From Phalacrocorax aristotelis (taxonomy: Eukaryota > Chordata > Aves > Suliformes > Phalacrocoracidae): a stretch of DNA of 64,000 nucleotides. The DNA is taken from the NCBI RefSeq assembly GCF_949628215.1, contig NC_134279.1, positions 55,106,266-55,170,265 on the forward strand, in the 5' to 3' direction. Numbering within the stretch: the stretch's first letter is position 1; every line of letters begins with the position of its first letter. Below, piece by piece: positions 1-27,900 of the stretch. The notes below the pieces were generated by a model. It was given only the letters and a program-made list of their open reading frames with translations, was not told the origin of the DNA and searched no databases. The position numbers were made by a program, and so were the translations under genes.

Positions 1-1697
1 TCACAGGATGCAACAGTTGAAGGGAAATTGCCCCATGACTTTCAAGATAAATACTTTAACCAAAACACGTATGAGACAGGTCTCTTCCTCTTCCAGCTAA
101 GAACTAGTTTTGGTCTTATTTTTCTGACACTGACATTCTCATTTCTTTTATTAGTGCAAGATTTGCTAAATTAGGTACCTTCATAGAGAAATTAGTTACA
201 TTTTCATCATGTAGTAAGGTTGCTTAATGTTTTGAGTGCTAAGGAATCATACTCTGAGCACGCCTGCCTGAACTGTTGGTAACGGGCATTGGTAAGAAGT
301 CTTACAGACCACCAGAAGGGACGTTCTATTTATTCCAGGCTGGATTAAGTAATTAGGATCAACAAGCCGAGAATGCTGTGAGAGAAAATCAATTGAAGTG
401 GAAGACACTGGTGGGAGAAAAACACCTTGTGAAAGATAAGACAACGAAATACCAAGACCTCGGATATTCTATTTCAAATAACTTTCTGAGGCCTCTTTGT
501 ACTATGACCTCTGTGGCAGAGAAAAGTAAGGACTCATTGGAATGGGATACAAAGTTTGTTTTCTATCAGTGCAGCTGAATGTGACTGGAGCCTTGCCTCT
601 GCATGCCTGGCTCTCATGCTTCCTAAGAAAGCACACATTACACCCGAGAGCCTGAGCCCAGCCCACTGGTGCTGCTGCTGCTGCTGCTCTCCCACCTGCC
701 CACCAGTGATGCATGACAGTGAGATGGTTCAGGGAGCCTACCCAGCAGAGCGTGATTCCCCACTGGTTTAGCATCCCGTCTTGCTCTGACGGAGGTGAGC
801 AGCAGTGCAGAGGGAAAGGGGATGGGACCACAGCTGCCACAGCTTGGCTTAAACGGCCATGGGAACACAAGTTGAGGAAACTGGGTCTCAGCCTGAGTAG
901 AAGTAGACCAGAGTGGATATCAACCACTTATCTACCTCGTTCAAATCTTCTTAATGCTTTCCGACCTATTTAATACCATATCCTCTCTGCTGCTCACACA
1001 AGGTATGCTAAATGGATTTCCTCTGTAAATGCATGATGTATGCGATGACGTGTCCAACGTATTTTTCTCAGGATTATCAACCACTTGGCACATAAGTGTA
1101 AAACATCTTTGGTAGCAAATAAACCTGGGCTAATGCATATCTTATGCTAATGGCTGCAACAAAAACAGGAAAATCAGTATTAATTCAAAGAACTGAATGT
1201 AGCATGTCTCCTTTAATGAACCTCACAATTAGGAAAATCTTGTTGTGCAAATGTGGCTTTGTATTTAGCTTGAATGATCTAAAAATTATGTCATTGCTGA
1301 AGGGGACAGTTCTCCATCTCCTCTTCTCTGATGATGTTCTCATCCCCTTTATTGTGCTGGTTAGAGCTTGCACAGGGTGCTGTAATCAGTCAGATTGGTA
1401 ATGATCTGGCTCGCAAGGTCTTTTTTTTCCTTCTGATTTGGTGAGGTGATTTAACTCATTACACAGCCTTTTAATTGCTGAGACATTGTAAGGGAGATGG
1501 TGGGAGCAAATAGCTGGGGCAGCAGGAAAGGTCTGCTGTCTTTGGTGGACGCAAATTCAGCCATAATGATTTGCTAGATATCTTACAGCAACACAGAGCT
1601 AATAATGGGGCTGGGCACATATGGTAGTCCTTAATTCTGTAAGTTTTGTAAAAAAAACCAGAAACACTGCAAATATGGGAAATGTTCTTGTTCACAG
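1..1697. other. TXK 5' region (intron 1 or upstream); no coding exon found
   Basis: No exon or recognisable repeat could be supported here except a short GCT trinucleotide run (six units, 671-688). TXK needs one more 5' coding exon carrying its initiator Met and about five codons, ending in phase 1, but no ATG followed by a suitable donor was found. The stretch is therefore most likely intron 1, with exon 1 to the left of the window. Confidence 0.5.
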
Positions 1698-16604
<14,907 letters not shown>

Positions 16605-19600
16605 TTGGAGATTTTACACAGATGCATTTACTGAAAGGTTTGCATTAAGCATGTCAATAATGTAGCTGATACAGAAACCTCAGCCTTTTACAGCAGTCTC
16701 TGCTTAAACTGCAGTACCATCGTCCTACATATTGAAGCAGCTGTTCAGGCTTGGCCTAATTTTTACTCGTTTGAGTAAGATACCTCAGGAGACTGGCTGG
16801 GGACTCTCAAGGCTTTGTTTTCATGATTAGGGAGAAAAAAACTGTCTGGAAAGAAGTAACCAAGCTTACTCACCTTATAGGCCTTTTTATTTATTTGTTT
16901 TGTCAGAGTTACACTAATTCCTGTAACAATATTATTAAATTATTTGGTACTTAATATGACTCATGCGCCGGGGAATACTGACTGGCAGCAGCAAAAATGA
17001 TGGAAGAACCTCTTATAAAGCTCTAGCTAGGTCACGTTTAAAGGCAAGCCCTTTTGCTGCAAAGCATCCAGCACTGAAGAAACGGAGCAGTGTTTCAGGA
17101 GGGGCAGCAAGCTAACTACCAACTGCCGGTGCAGCGCTCACGCATGAGCCCGTACCCACTGCTGTGGATAAAGGCAGGCAAAAGAAGCAAAGGGAGCAGT
17201 CATCACTTAGCAGCTCCCAAGCCACCTCTGAGCAGCTGGAAAGACTGAGTATCCCTGAAGCATTTTAAACTTCCAGAACAGATCAGGGTGCCTTCTCTGC
17301 CAATTCTGTGTGAAAGGAGGAGAGTAGGGTTATCCTACCCAAACCTCTCCCTGAATTTTCCAGTGTTGTCTCCCACTCCTCACCTGCTGCTGCCTACTCA
17401 AACAACCATGCTTGCCTTAGTCCTCCCTTTGCAAGTGCCCAGAATGGTTAATGGACAAGTTTAAAGCTGGAACCTGACAGTAGAACAAAGCCCTTTGAAT
17501 TAGTCTAGCTCAGATTGATCCTGTGGTACCTGGCACAAATGATGTCTGTAACCCTACTTGTTATGTTACTATTCACTTTTAATTTTAAATTGTAATTTTG
17601 GTCAATACAAATATATTATAGAAGAGGCAGATGAAGTTAATAATTATTTAATATAGAATAGAGTCAGACCATTACAAATAAATAGATTTTTAAAATATGT
17701 GATTACATGGAGAATTATTTATAGAAAAATACATCATATTTCATTTTATAGCACTTTGTAGACAAAATACTTAAAACCTACTAGCTAAAGAATGATTGAG
17801 TTCTGCAAACTTAATTTTTCCTTTCCAAATTTTAAAAATAACCGCAACAATAAAATGAAATATATTGACCATCACAAGTTTTTAATTTCCAGAAGATGAT
17901 GGCATCTTTAGGTCACATGCATTCCTGGCATTAATCACTCACTTTACTGCAATAGTATTTTGATAGTTATCATCCCTTGGGAAAGGAAACTTAATCCTAT
18001 TGTTTGAATGTTTGGGAGTACCCTCAAACACACTTTTAAGGCATTTCTGCTTCAAGTGAAGCATGATATCCCTATTTTATATAATCTGCTAAAAGAATTG
18101 CCATTAACTGATGTCAGTGTTTACTTTTATAATCAACTCATTTATGAGAATTCAGTTCCTTATCAGACGTATGACTAAATACAGATCTGTACAACGAAGT
18201 ACCACACATTGAGCTCACCAAAACTTTATGCTCAGGCCAATGAGGGCCACAAAGCTTTTCAGTAGGTGATGTGCCACAAATGCGAAATTCAAACTGTGTC
18301 TGCAATATGAAAGTATGCGGGGACTTAGAATAATGTATGAGGCATCTTTTAAAATAGCTCTTGCAAAACTGGTTTTGCCAAATTTGACTGCAAGTTAATA
18401 TGTAATACAGTACATTACCACGCAACAAAAAGCTCCGGTAAGTTTATGTACTCAAAGCTCCCTGCTCATGCTTGTTTCACTGAGTTGTCCCATGGTGACT
18501 ATGCATCCATCCTTGAAACATGTTGGTCTAATACACAGAGCAAATAATGCCTGCCTACCAAGCCTACAACTTCTCAATATAATCTTTCTGTAGGCTGCTT
18601 TGGGAAAATTATGAGTAGGCTGTTACTAACACACTGATGCAGATAAATTTAACAGCGGCTATCATCTGGTGACAGTAAATAAATGAAAAAGCGCTAGAAC
18701 TTGCTTCAGAGCCAGTGAAACCAGTGCTTAATTAGCAGCAGGAAAGGTCTACAGGACAAAGGTCAGGTATCTATAGTGTGTTTACTTACCAGAACAGCTA
18801 CACCCACAAATAAAGATTAAGTAGGCCACCTTACTCCTCATGGTGACTCTGATCTTAGCTCTAACTCTAACCATATTCAAACAGGCAAGAATGAAAGTAC
18901 TTAAAAGTGAACAGTGACTGCCACCCACGTCACTGAACAAAGAGGCATATGTGGGCAAACAGATGTCTGTTAGCTGGTGTTTTTAAAACCTTTGTGTGAT
19001 AAGAGACCTGGAAGAGCGCTAAAGGTTAGAAGGGGAGTCTATACCACCCTCATACAGCAAACGTCTAGTCAAAGGCTATATGAGTGCTGAGCATTTCTAA
19101 AAAGACGGTTGATGTTTCCCGACCAAACATCAGAAAATTTGCAGTAAGTCAGTATTATTGGAAAAAAGGCAGAATTCCCAGCCTCTGTGCGCCAGCCACT
19201 TAGGATATATCTCTTTTCTGTAATAAAGCTGCACTGTTGACAAACTGGAATATATTTTCAGAAAATTAAATTACTTCCCTCATCAAGCGCATGCCTGATG
19301 AGCAATGGAGATCAATTACTTGTGTGTATGCATCTGGTCATGTATATCTCCAGTAGTATTTGGTTTTCAGACCAACTTTTTTTAATCCCCTCCACAAAGT
19401 GTCATGAACAGGGCAGCCTTGCAGACACACGAATGCGCATCACCTCCCTCATGCACCACCAGCCTGGCTCCCACTCAGCCTCCCTGTCCTGTTCTGAACC
19501 TTGGTGCCACTTTAAAACCTACAAGGAAGGAGTCAGCTATGGAAAACCCACTCTGCTAAAAGCATATTTTCTAACACGCTTGCCAGTTTTGCTTTGCTGG

Positions 19601-22600
19601 AATTGAAACAGTAAGAGAAAGGTGTTTGCTAGGAGTATATAATTCCCCATATAGTTCCAGGATGCAACCGTGATAAGTAAAGTGGTTGAAGCTTTGTATC
19701 AGTACTCTTTGGGATGAAAATTTTTTTATAGCATGGCTGTTTTAAGTGTGGCTGGGAAGGCAGGTAAAGGAAGATGGTAGAACAGGTTTCTGTAGAAACT
19801 AATAACCTATGTACTTACTTCCAAATTCCCTGCAGATTATTTAACCTATCCAAGTCTTCTTGACCTACCTACATTTAACCAGCACAGCTATGTAATGAAT
19901 TTAATTGCCCATTAATTTGTCCTGAGGTACGGCAGTAATGAGTAGATGCCAAAAATTGTTTTGCGTCAGCATTTAAAACCCATAATTTGGTTAGCAATGT
20001 ATTGCCTCTGAAGTTTTCTTTGTTCTAGCTCTTAACCATTCCCCCTGCTTTCCAAAACACTTCAAATTACTTTAGGTAATATCCTTCATTTCACTGCCTG
20101 GAAAACCTGACAACTCACTGATATACTCTCCATTGACACTGGCCATGAGAAAGAGATCCCTAATACATCAGCTTTGGGTTTTCTTCCCTAGTTTAGAAGG
20201 GAAGGCATTTTTCACTTGCCTATTATTTTTGTCCTTCAAAATCCCTGTCATTTGACTACTAATCATTAGCATTAAACGTTCCTTGCTGATGCTTTCTGCA
20301 GAACACTAGGGTAAAAACAACACATCTAGACAAATTGGGTAATCCTGTAAGAAAAGCTAAAACCTCTTGATCTCCCCACCCTCTTCCCTCCAGTTCCATC
20401 ATAACATTACAGACTTTCTAGCTCAAGGGCAATATATAGTAGTTTCACACTTGGCTTTTCTAGAGGAGTAGAAAATTTTCTTTCCTATCAGAATCCTAAA
20501 TCTTCTAAAAGAAGGTCATGATCAGGTCAGATAGACATGAATGGCAATGACATCAGCCAGGCCTTCTTCATCTAGAATCCACTTATGTGTGCATCGGACC
20601 AGCTGTTAAAACCAAGATTTTTTGCTTTGGAGGTATCAGCTAGCATTTAAATGCTTACCAGAAATATGAATTACACTCCTTTTTATCCCTTGTTTAAAAA
20701 ACACAGACCACTTACTATGTAATCCAGGAATAATTTATTACAAGAGAAATATTAGTATAATTTCACTAAAAATTAAATTTAAATTATTCCAAATTCATAA
20801 CTAAATATAAAGATTTTAAAAAATAACATCTCTTATAGTAAATGGTTTTTTTACAATAAGATGATAAATAATGTACTTCTCAACATGACAGAATTCCTGA
20901 ACACCATGAAAATAAACACTACCTTTGGTTTTCTGACATTGTAAGAGAAAAACTATTATTTTCCTAGTAGATGTTATTAACATATAAAAGCAGATACGTA
21001 GGTCCTGTAGAAAATACCAAATTTTTGCTTGATACAAGTTAATTGACTACCAGGAATTGGTACAAAAAGAGCCCAGACTTGGTATAAAAAAGTCTAGACC
21101 CTTCTCAAAGAAAGTATTATTACATATCTTTAAAAAATGACAATATGCATCCATTCAGGAATTGGACTGGTTGCTTTTTTTGTACAAATAACCCATTTGG
21201 ACACACCACAGTGATGACTGTATAAGCAAATAGAAGGGCCACCTCCTCTGCAAAAGGATCGCTTTTTCTCTTTTTAGGGTCAAACAATATTTTCTTCAGT
21301 TATTCTTTAAATTGTATGAGCATTTCATAGTGAAAAACAATGCAAGATTTTGTTAAAAGGCAAACTGCAAAGAAGATTCCATCTTTAGTCTCTATTATTT
21401 GTATTATCTGTTTTTAACTATAGTAGCTTTTGTAGCCGAAGTATTCTCTACATTACCTAAGAGGTAACAAAACTCCATTTATATATTTTCTTCTCTGAAG
21501 CTTTTTTAACACATGCATTTTAACAGCAAAGAATTTCTTCAAGTCTTATCACTTGGAAAGCTGAAAAACATTCCAAAGCTCTACATATTGTCATTATATC
21601 TTCAACAGAAGTACATTTTTTGTGGAAAAGTCTCTTATGCTGGGGTAACGTTGCTGCCACCTCCTGCACTATTGAATGTACTTCTCATATTAGGTAATCA
21701 AGGGAGATAACCTGAATACCCATTGCCTAATGACATCTTCTAGGCTTCTCTTCACCTCGGCAAGATTACCTGCAATCTTTTACGAAGCACTGGTAGCCGT
21801 AGCCGAAGAACTGGACGTCTTTTCAGCATCACGTTTTTCAGATATGCTCTTCATTGTAAAAATGAGGGTTTAGAAATAAGGTGCAGGTGATTGATACAAT
21901 TTCTACCTCTTCCTGCAGGTATGTCAACTACAAAACTATCTAAGTGAAGGAAAAAAAACCCCAACCTTGTAATTTAGAAATAACTTTAAGCTAGTATCCC
22001 TAGTGTTACTTTCTAGTTTTTGATAGCTTCTAAAGCATCATTAAACATCATTAGCAAGGGAGATGTTTCATGAAGGTCTTTCAAAAAAGAAGTACTTAAA
22101 CTTTGCACAACACAAAGGTATGAAATATCAGTAGCAACACTTGTTCTTACAGCTAAATTATGAGCTTTCTTTCATGGAAAATTCGCTATCTATCCAAAGC
22201 GTCCACTTTTACGACACTTTTTGCACATTAGAGAATATACAGCCTGCTTCATGAGGAGGTTCTGCTTGGCATCATAATCTCAGCTGATTAAAATAAATTT
22301 TCAATTGCTGAAATGCTAGCATCTGCTCACAAAGGTTCTGGACTCACACTTGAAAACACAGGCATTGGAAATACTACCTTTCTGATGAGCTCGTCATGAC
22401 CCACACATCTGATTGCTGAAGCTACTTTCTTGCTCACAAAGTGGCAACAAAGGGTATTGTAATAAGGAAACCATGGACTGTGCAAGCTGGTTTTGTGAGA
22501 TAAAGATCCGTGACCACAGCTGAGGAGCATACGGTGGTACAGATACTAATCTTCAAGGCCTACAGTAGATTAATAGATAAAACAGCTAATAGAAGTGAAT

Positions 22601-23217
22601 ACTCATATTTAGAAAAGATGAAAAGGCCAAACTAAAACAAAAAATGTTTTGATGTTTCTCACTCCTTGTTTACAGCCCTTCCTTCATCTAGTAGTTTTAG
22701 AAATAGCGCATGGATTGGAAAATGGATTTTGCTTTTATAATGGAATATAAAATAACCGGACTGTTTTGCTATTAAGAAACTATGATACCTTTCCACAAAA
22801 CAAGAAAAAATTTTGAAAAGCTTAAATGGGTTTCGATGGCAAAACTAAGAAGAAGTATGGAAATAAGCCTCTTCTTAAGCCTCAAAGTAGTATAAAACAG
22901 AGTGGAAGTGCTTAAATGCACATTCTGTTTTTCTTCTGCCTTTGAATAATTTATTCTTTTATCTCAATGTAATTTTTTTAAGCCAATAGCAACTGTGTTC
23001 AGGCTTCTAATGAATTTGCTTTTTCTCAAAATATAACTTGGTCATAGTATTGAAATTAAAAGGTACATGTACGTCCAGGGATCTGCAATCCGTTCAGGAC
23101 TCCTAAGGTAGAACAGCGAAGACTTTGCTGTTAAAAATGGATTTTGAAGGAGAATGGTTACCAAGAATCATATTTCATAAGTTTTTTGGTGACTTCTATT
23201 TGAGATTCATTGGTAGG
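16605..23217. other. TXK 3' UTR and TXK/NIPAL1 tail-to-tail interval
   Basis: AT-rich DNA with no coding exon. Candidate plus-strand AATAAA signals for TXK lie at 17677-17682, 17849-17854 and 19222-19227. Candidate minus-strand signals for NIPAL1 (TTTATT on the plus strand) lie at 22950-22955 and 20734-20739. Which are used cannot be told from sequence; overlapping 3' ends are possible. Confidence 0.45.
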
Positions 23218-23823
23218 TGTTGTGGGTTAGCCCCAGTCAGCATCTTAAGCACCACACAGCCCATCGCTCACTCCCCCCACCCCAGTGGGCTGGGGGAGAG
23301 AATCGGAAGAGCAAAAGCAAGAAGACACGTGGGTTGAGATAAGAACAGTGTAATAATTAAAATAAAATAGTAGTAGTAGTAAGTAGTAGTAATAGTATAA
23401 ATAGCAATAATAATACGATAAAAAGGGGGGGGCGGTGGAAGAGGAAACCCGGAGGGGGGGAAACCCAAACAAACAAGTGCTGCAGCCACTCACCACGCAC
23501 TGACCGACACCACCAGTCCCTGAGCTGTGATTGTTGCTTCCCCCAGCCAACTCCCCCCACTTAATATACTGGACATGACATCATACAATATGGAATATCC
23601 CTTTGGCCAGTTTGGATCAGCTGTCCTGGCTGTGCCCCCTCCCCTCTCAGCTTCTTGTGCTCCTGGCAGAGCATGGGAGGCTGGAAAAGTCCTTGACTAG
23701 TGTAAGCACTGCTTAGCAACAACTAAAACTTCAGTGTGTTATCAATGTTGTTCTCATCCTAAATCCAAAACACAGCACTGTACCAGCTACTAGGAAGAAA
23801 ATTATCTCAGTGAAAACCATGAC
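23218..23823 (-). mobile_element. ERVL-type solo LTR, sense with NIPAL1
   Basis: Matches the avian ERVL LTR pattern I recognise, in reverse orientation: on the plus strand it starts tgttgtgggttagcccc, then a ccccagtgggctgggggag block, gtgggttgagataa, ggaatatccctttgg, cagctgtcctggctgtg, and ends near aaaccatgac. On the sense (minus) strand a TATATTAA-like box is near 23562. No internal retroviral genes or second LTR are seen. The outer edge near 23823 is diverged, and no clean target-site duplication was found. Confidence 0.8.
23366..23416. repeat. TAG/TAA microsatellite inside the LTR
   Basis: Imperfect run of tagtagtag and aataataat units followed by a G-rich stretch. It lies within the ERVL LTR and looks like local expansion of a simple repeat. 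Confidence 0.8.
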
Positions 23824-24344
23824 CGTATGTCATCAAAAATTAAAAGAACTTGCAAAAAAATTTATATTAAAACCTAAAAGGGTTAAACAGTATTTTCTTC
23901 ATAGCTCCAATGAATCTACAAGTTTGCTTGGCAACAAATTATAAAAATATAAAGAAAGCCTGAAATATTAGGGCCATCACTAAGATAATAGCAGAGTGTT
24001 TGTCACTTCAGCAAGGATTATCTTTTATCATGATGGGAAAATCGCACTTTGTAAACATAGCTTACAAAGACCATTCTTTTCTGCTAAAATTCTCTTTAAT
24101 AAGAGATGCTGCATAAAAAAAGGACAAGGTTATTCATCGCCTTACATAAAATCACGACCAGGTTTCTGTCATGTTAATTATTGATCATTTTCAATCATTA
24201 CTACTAACAGCTGGCACAGAGGAGTGGCCCACATTTAACTGGCCTTAGTCTTCCAGAGGATTGCAGAAAAGAGCATTCTTGTAGACACAGGTGGGATGAG
24301 CCTGCAATTCATGATACTTCAATGATGAACACTGCTTGACATTT
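23824..24344. other. Immediate 3' flank or 3' UTR of NIPAL1
   Basis: About 520 bases between the LTR and the NIPAL1 stop codon. No repeat and no close minus-strand AATAAA was seen, so the NIPAL1 transcript probably continues through this stretch and may enter the LTR (inference). Confidence 0.4.
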
Positions 24345-24949
24345 TCATTGACTGAATAAAACGTTGTCTTCCTCATATATCAAAGTTGGGTCTTCCATGC
24401 TCTCCAGTAAAGTGTGACAGGTTTCGTATTCACGGTGTGGCGATGATGGCTCTTTGGCAACAGAAGATATCAACTGACTCCAGGTAATATTAGTATTTTT
24501 GAAAGTGTGCAATAGAAAAATGCCTATAATGATACTGCAGAATCCACTCAGGGTTCCAATGATATCGCCCAGGTCCATACTACTCCACTCCTTGAACAGG
24601 ATTATGGAGCATGTCACAACCGTCGTGGTGAAGCACACGTAATAAATAGGTGTCACTAGAGATGTACTGAACACATCCAATGCTTTGTTGAGATAGTTGA
24701 TCTGAGTGCTGACCGAGAGCACCAAGATGCCCACCAAAACGTAAACCAATGGATGGCGATAAACTGGCTTCCACTCCAGCATTTGTTTAATGGCAATGCC
24801 CAGGCCTTTCACAGATGAGACAGAGAAGGCACCAATGAGTGAACAAATTAAAATGTAGATCAGTATATTCTTCTGACCTCTCCTTGGAGCCACGATAAAA
24901 ATCAGCATGAGGGCAACAACTGTTAGGAGAACAGCAAACGTAACAAATG
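24345..24949 (-). CDS. NIPAL1: NIPAL1 exon 6: C-terminal half and stop
   Basis: A 605-base exon; the acceptor on the minus strand is ttctctttcttacag. It encodes about 201 residues with several hydrophobic helices, [38 protein letters not shown] and GTLSGF, then an acidic tail ending LFSQ. The stop is TGA at 24345-24347. Confidence 0.96.
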
Positions 24950-27900
24950 CTGTAAGAAAGAGAATGGGAAGACGAGTAATGCGCATGAAATAAAATACCA
25001 GACTATGTCCAAGTGCATGCTAAAAGTTATTCAGTGTCCTGAACACTTCTTTATGAACTGTAGCACAAGTTCATTGCAATTGCATACAGACCTGGATCTT
25101 GCAGCTTTCTTTCCATCTCATCTAGTGAGGTGACCTCCTCCTCCTCAGGGGCGTGAATAACCATGACTGTTGACCCCAAAATACTCAGCACACAGCCCAG
25201 TTTTCCATGAATATTCAGCTTCTCATTTAAAAAATAGGACGACAATATAGCGCTGTTCGGCAAAATATAAATAAAAGGTTCAGCTCCACCAGCCACGCAA
25301 GACACTAAAAATCTTTCTGTGTAACATGATAATAATTCAAAACCTCTTTTGACTTTGGATATACGGGAAACCAGCCTGAAACGATCAAATTTTAAGGAGT
25401 TTTACAGGAAGGTTGGTCAGGACCAAGAAGGTCAGGTCAGGTTTTAGGGGGATTAGCAACCCTGATCCCTCCCCTCCAGGTTAGAAAGGACCTTCTCATT
25501 CCTGATTGCCTGAGTCAGGGGTACGCACTCTCACACACCTGTAGTGACCACACGAGCTGTTATTTTCTTCCAAAAACGGTTTAAAGCACTTTATTTGCCA
25601 GTAGAACCAATGCACACAAGTTTTGGAAACTGTTCCTCCTCATCGCTCCCCAGGCTCTCCCACCCAGGCAAAGTTTCTGCCTGGCTTGCCAGGACTCCCC
25701 CCCAAAACACAGAGAAGGCACATCTCCTCCTTCAAAGAGGACTGACCCTAGGCTCTCCAAGGGGTTGAAGATTTAACCTAAGGATAATAACATGGCCCAA
25801 ATGAGGCTTCTCACAGGGCACACGATTAGCCAGCTAGAGCACAACCTTAGGCACAGACACAGGCTTAACAGTGTGTGGACATGCTCACAAATATTTTTTC
25901 AACCCACTGATCAAATCTCAGCTATTTTTTTCACACAAGGGTAATGAGCTCACTGACATGAAGTTCTCATGACCTCTGTGTTTCATGAGAATTGGAAAGA
26001 GCGCTATCAGCATCAAAGGAGACAGTGTTAAAACTCAGGCTGTTTTGAGAAGCAGCAGCCAGGCAGCCAGTTAGTTGGCATCTACCGACACACTGATCCC
26101 AACACATCTGTAGGTGACAGAGTTACACTGGTTTTGCTATGACAGAACAGCTGCATTTTTAGCAAGGACCTTTTTTTAAAACAAACGAACAAACATGACC
26201 CAGGTTGGTTTTAAACCCAATGTTTCATATACTATACTCGGGTCTTGAGTGTTACATTTAAAATACAAAAATTCCATTTTGCTAATAAATTATTTCCCAG
26301 AAAGTTTGTTGTAAGCATAATCCATGTCTTCCTCCTTCTGCAACAGCCGTATTAATGTATGTGCTTAAGTACTTGGAAATTATTTGTTTCTTCATACATA
26401 GGAAATAATGAGTGTTTGAAGGACATTCGTATTTCAGAACTTCAGATTTTAACCACGGCTATTAAAATTGTCTTTGCCTTCTTTACAGAAGGATTTGGAA
26501 AAGACCAAACAAACCCAAAATGCTTACTAAGTGTGTCTTAATATGAAATGATGCTCCTATAAAAAAGAAATGTTTTTGAAAACATTTTAATGGAGGAATA
26601 CTGTGGGGTTTTTTCAAGTTTTGTCACCACTGAAGAACAGGATAAGACTTTAAGAAAGCTTCAGTTCTCTAGGAAAAGATAAATTACAGCCTTATACCAC
26701 TGTGCATCAGCAGTATACCTGGTATACGCTGATAAGAAATATTTTAGAACATAGGCAGAAAGCTGTTGGGAAAGCATATACTAGTCTTCGTAACAAGACT
26801 TCTCATTCCCTCTACCCAGAAAATTCAGGTCTAAATAAGGAAGGGGTCTCTCCACCACAGAACAAAAAGCATTTTTTTTGTCCAGTATTGCTTTTAGTTT
26901 TCTTATTAAAATCTCTACTTTCAGCCAAAGACAGTATTTTTCCCTCACACAGCGAATGGTTCATTTGTTAAGGTTTGCTTCCAGTTTGTACTAACCTTAT
27001 GAGAACACTCAGTGCACCCAAGGGGGTAACTAAGGTTGCAGGTGCAAAGCCATAGGCAGCAAAGTTTGCAGCTTCTCCTAATCCCACTGCAGAAGAAAGA
27101 ACACTTGGATCAGGTTGAAGGAGGGGGGTAAAAGGCACACTATTATAAATACTTCGTATGACAGCAAAAATAAACCAAAATCTTTTTTCTACATTACATA
27201 TGCAAATTTTCCTTTTAAAATTACCTGACTTCCTCTGGACATAATAAAGGCTAAAGAAAGTTAAATACTTTCCCCCTAAGTACTCCTAGAAGCTGGACAG
27301 ATTCAATCCATTGCTTTTGACTAGATCTTACAGAAAAGGTTGTTTTTCTGCAAAGAGCTCCAAAGAGCAAACACAGTATTTGAGAGATGGGATATGAGAA
27401 TGCCTTCTGTCGTAAAGGTGATTGCAAAAACATTTTTGGGGGGGGAGCGGGGGGGAGTTAAAAATCAGAGAATAAATCTATTTAAAACAATCTGCTTTAT
27501 GTAGCGTTTACATATAGGTTGAGAGGAAAGAGGTGACTTACTTGATAGCAATCCAGCCCACCAAAGCCATTCCTTCAAATAAGAATATCCACCCTGTCCT
27601 GAAAGCAGAAAAAATAATTTCATCTTAGAAGAAAGAGACCATCTTATCACAATAAACAGAACTACAGCTTTGCATTTGCATCTAGTCCTACAAAGTACTG
27701 AAAGAGCATGGTATCTGGCTGTGACATGAAGAATATTTTGTTTGATTTTGAATGACATTTTTTATTAATTGATCTACTGCTTTTTGACTTGGACTTGTGA
27801 AAAATGGTATTTGACTAAACACACACGGAGGGAAAGTTCCAAGCAAAAGCAAAATGTCCCTGAAGATTGCTGCTGAGGTTAAGAAATGCTTCAGTGTGCT

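Noticed and set aside
671-688. CTG/GCT run as a coding exon for a cysteine string
   Set aside because: It resembles the TXK string but has no flanking conserved residues or splice sites; the true one is at 1716-1739.
1331-1350. ATGATGTTCTCATCC as TXK exon 1
   Set aside because: It resembles the expected N-terminus slightly but no donor follows in the required phase.
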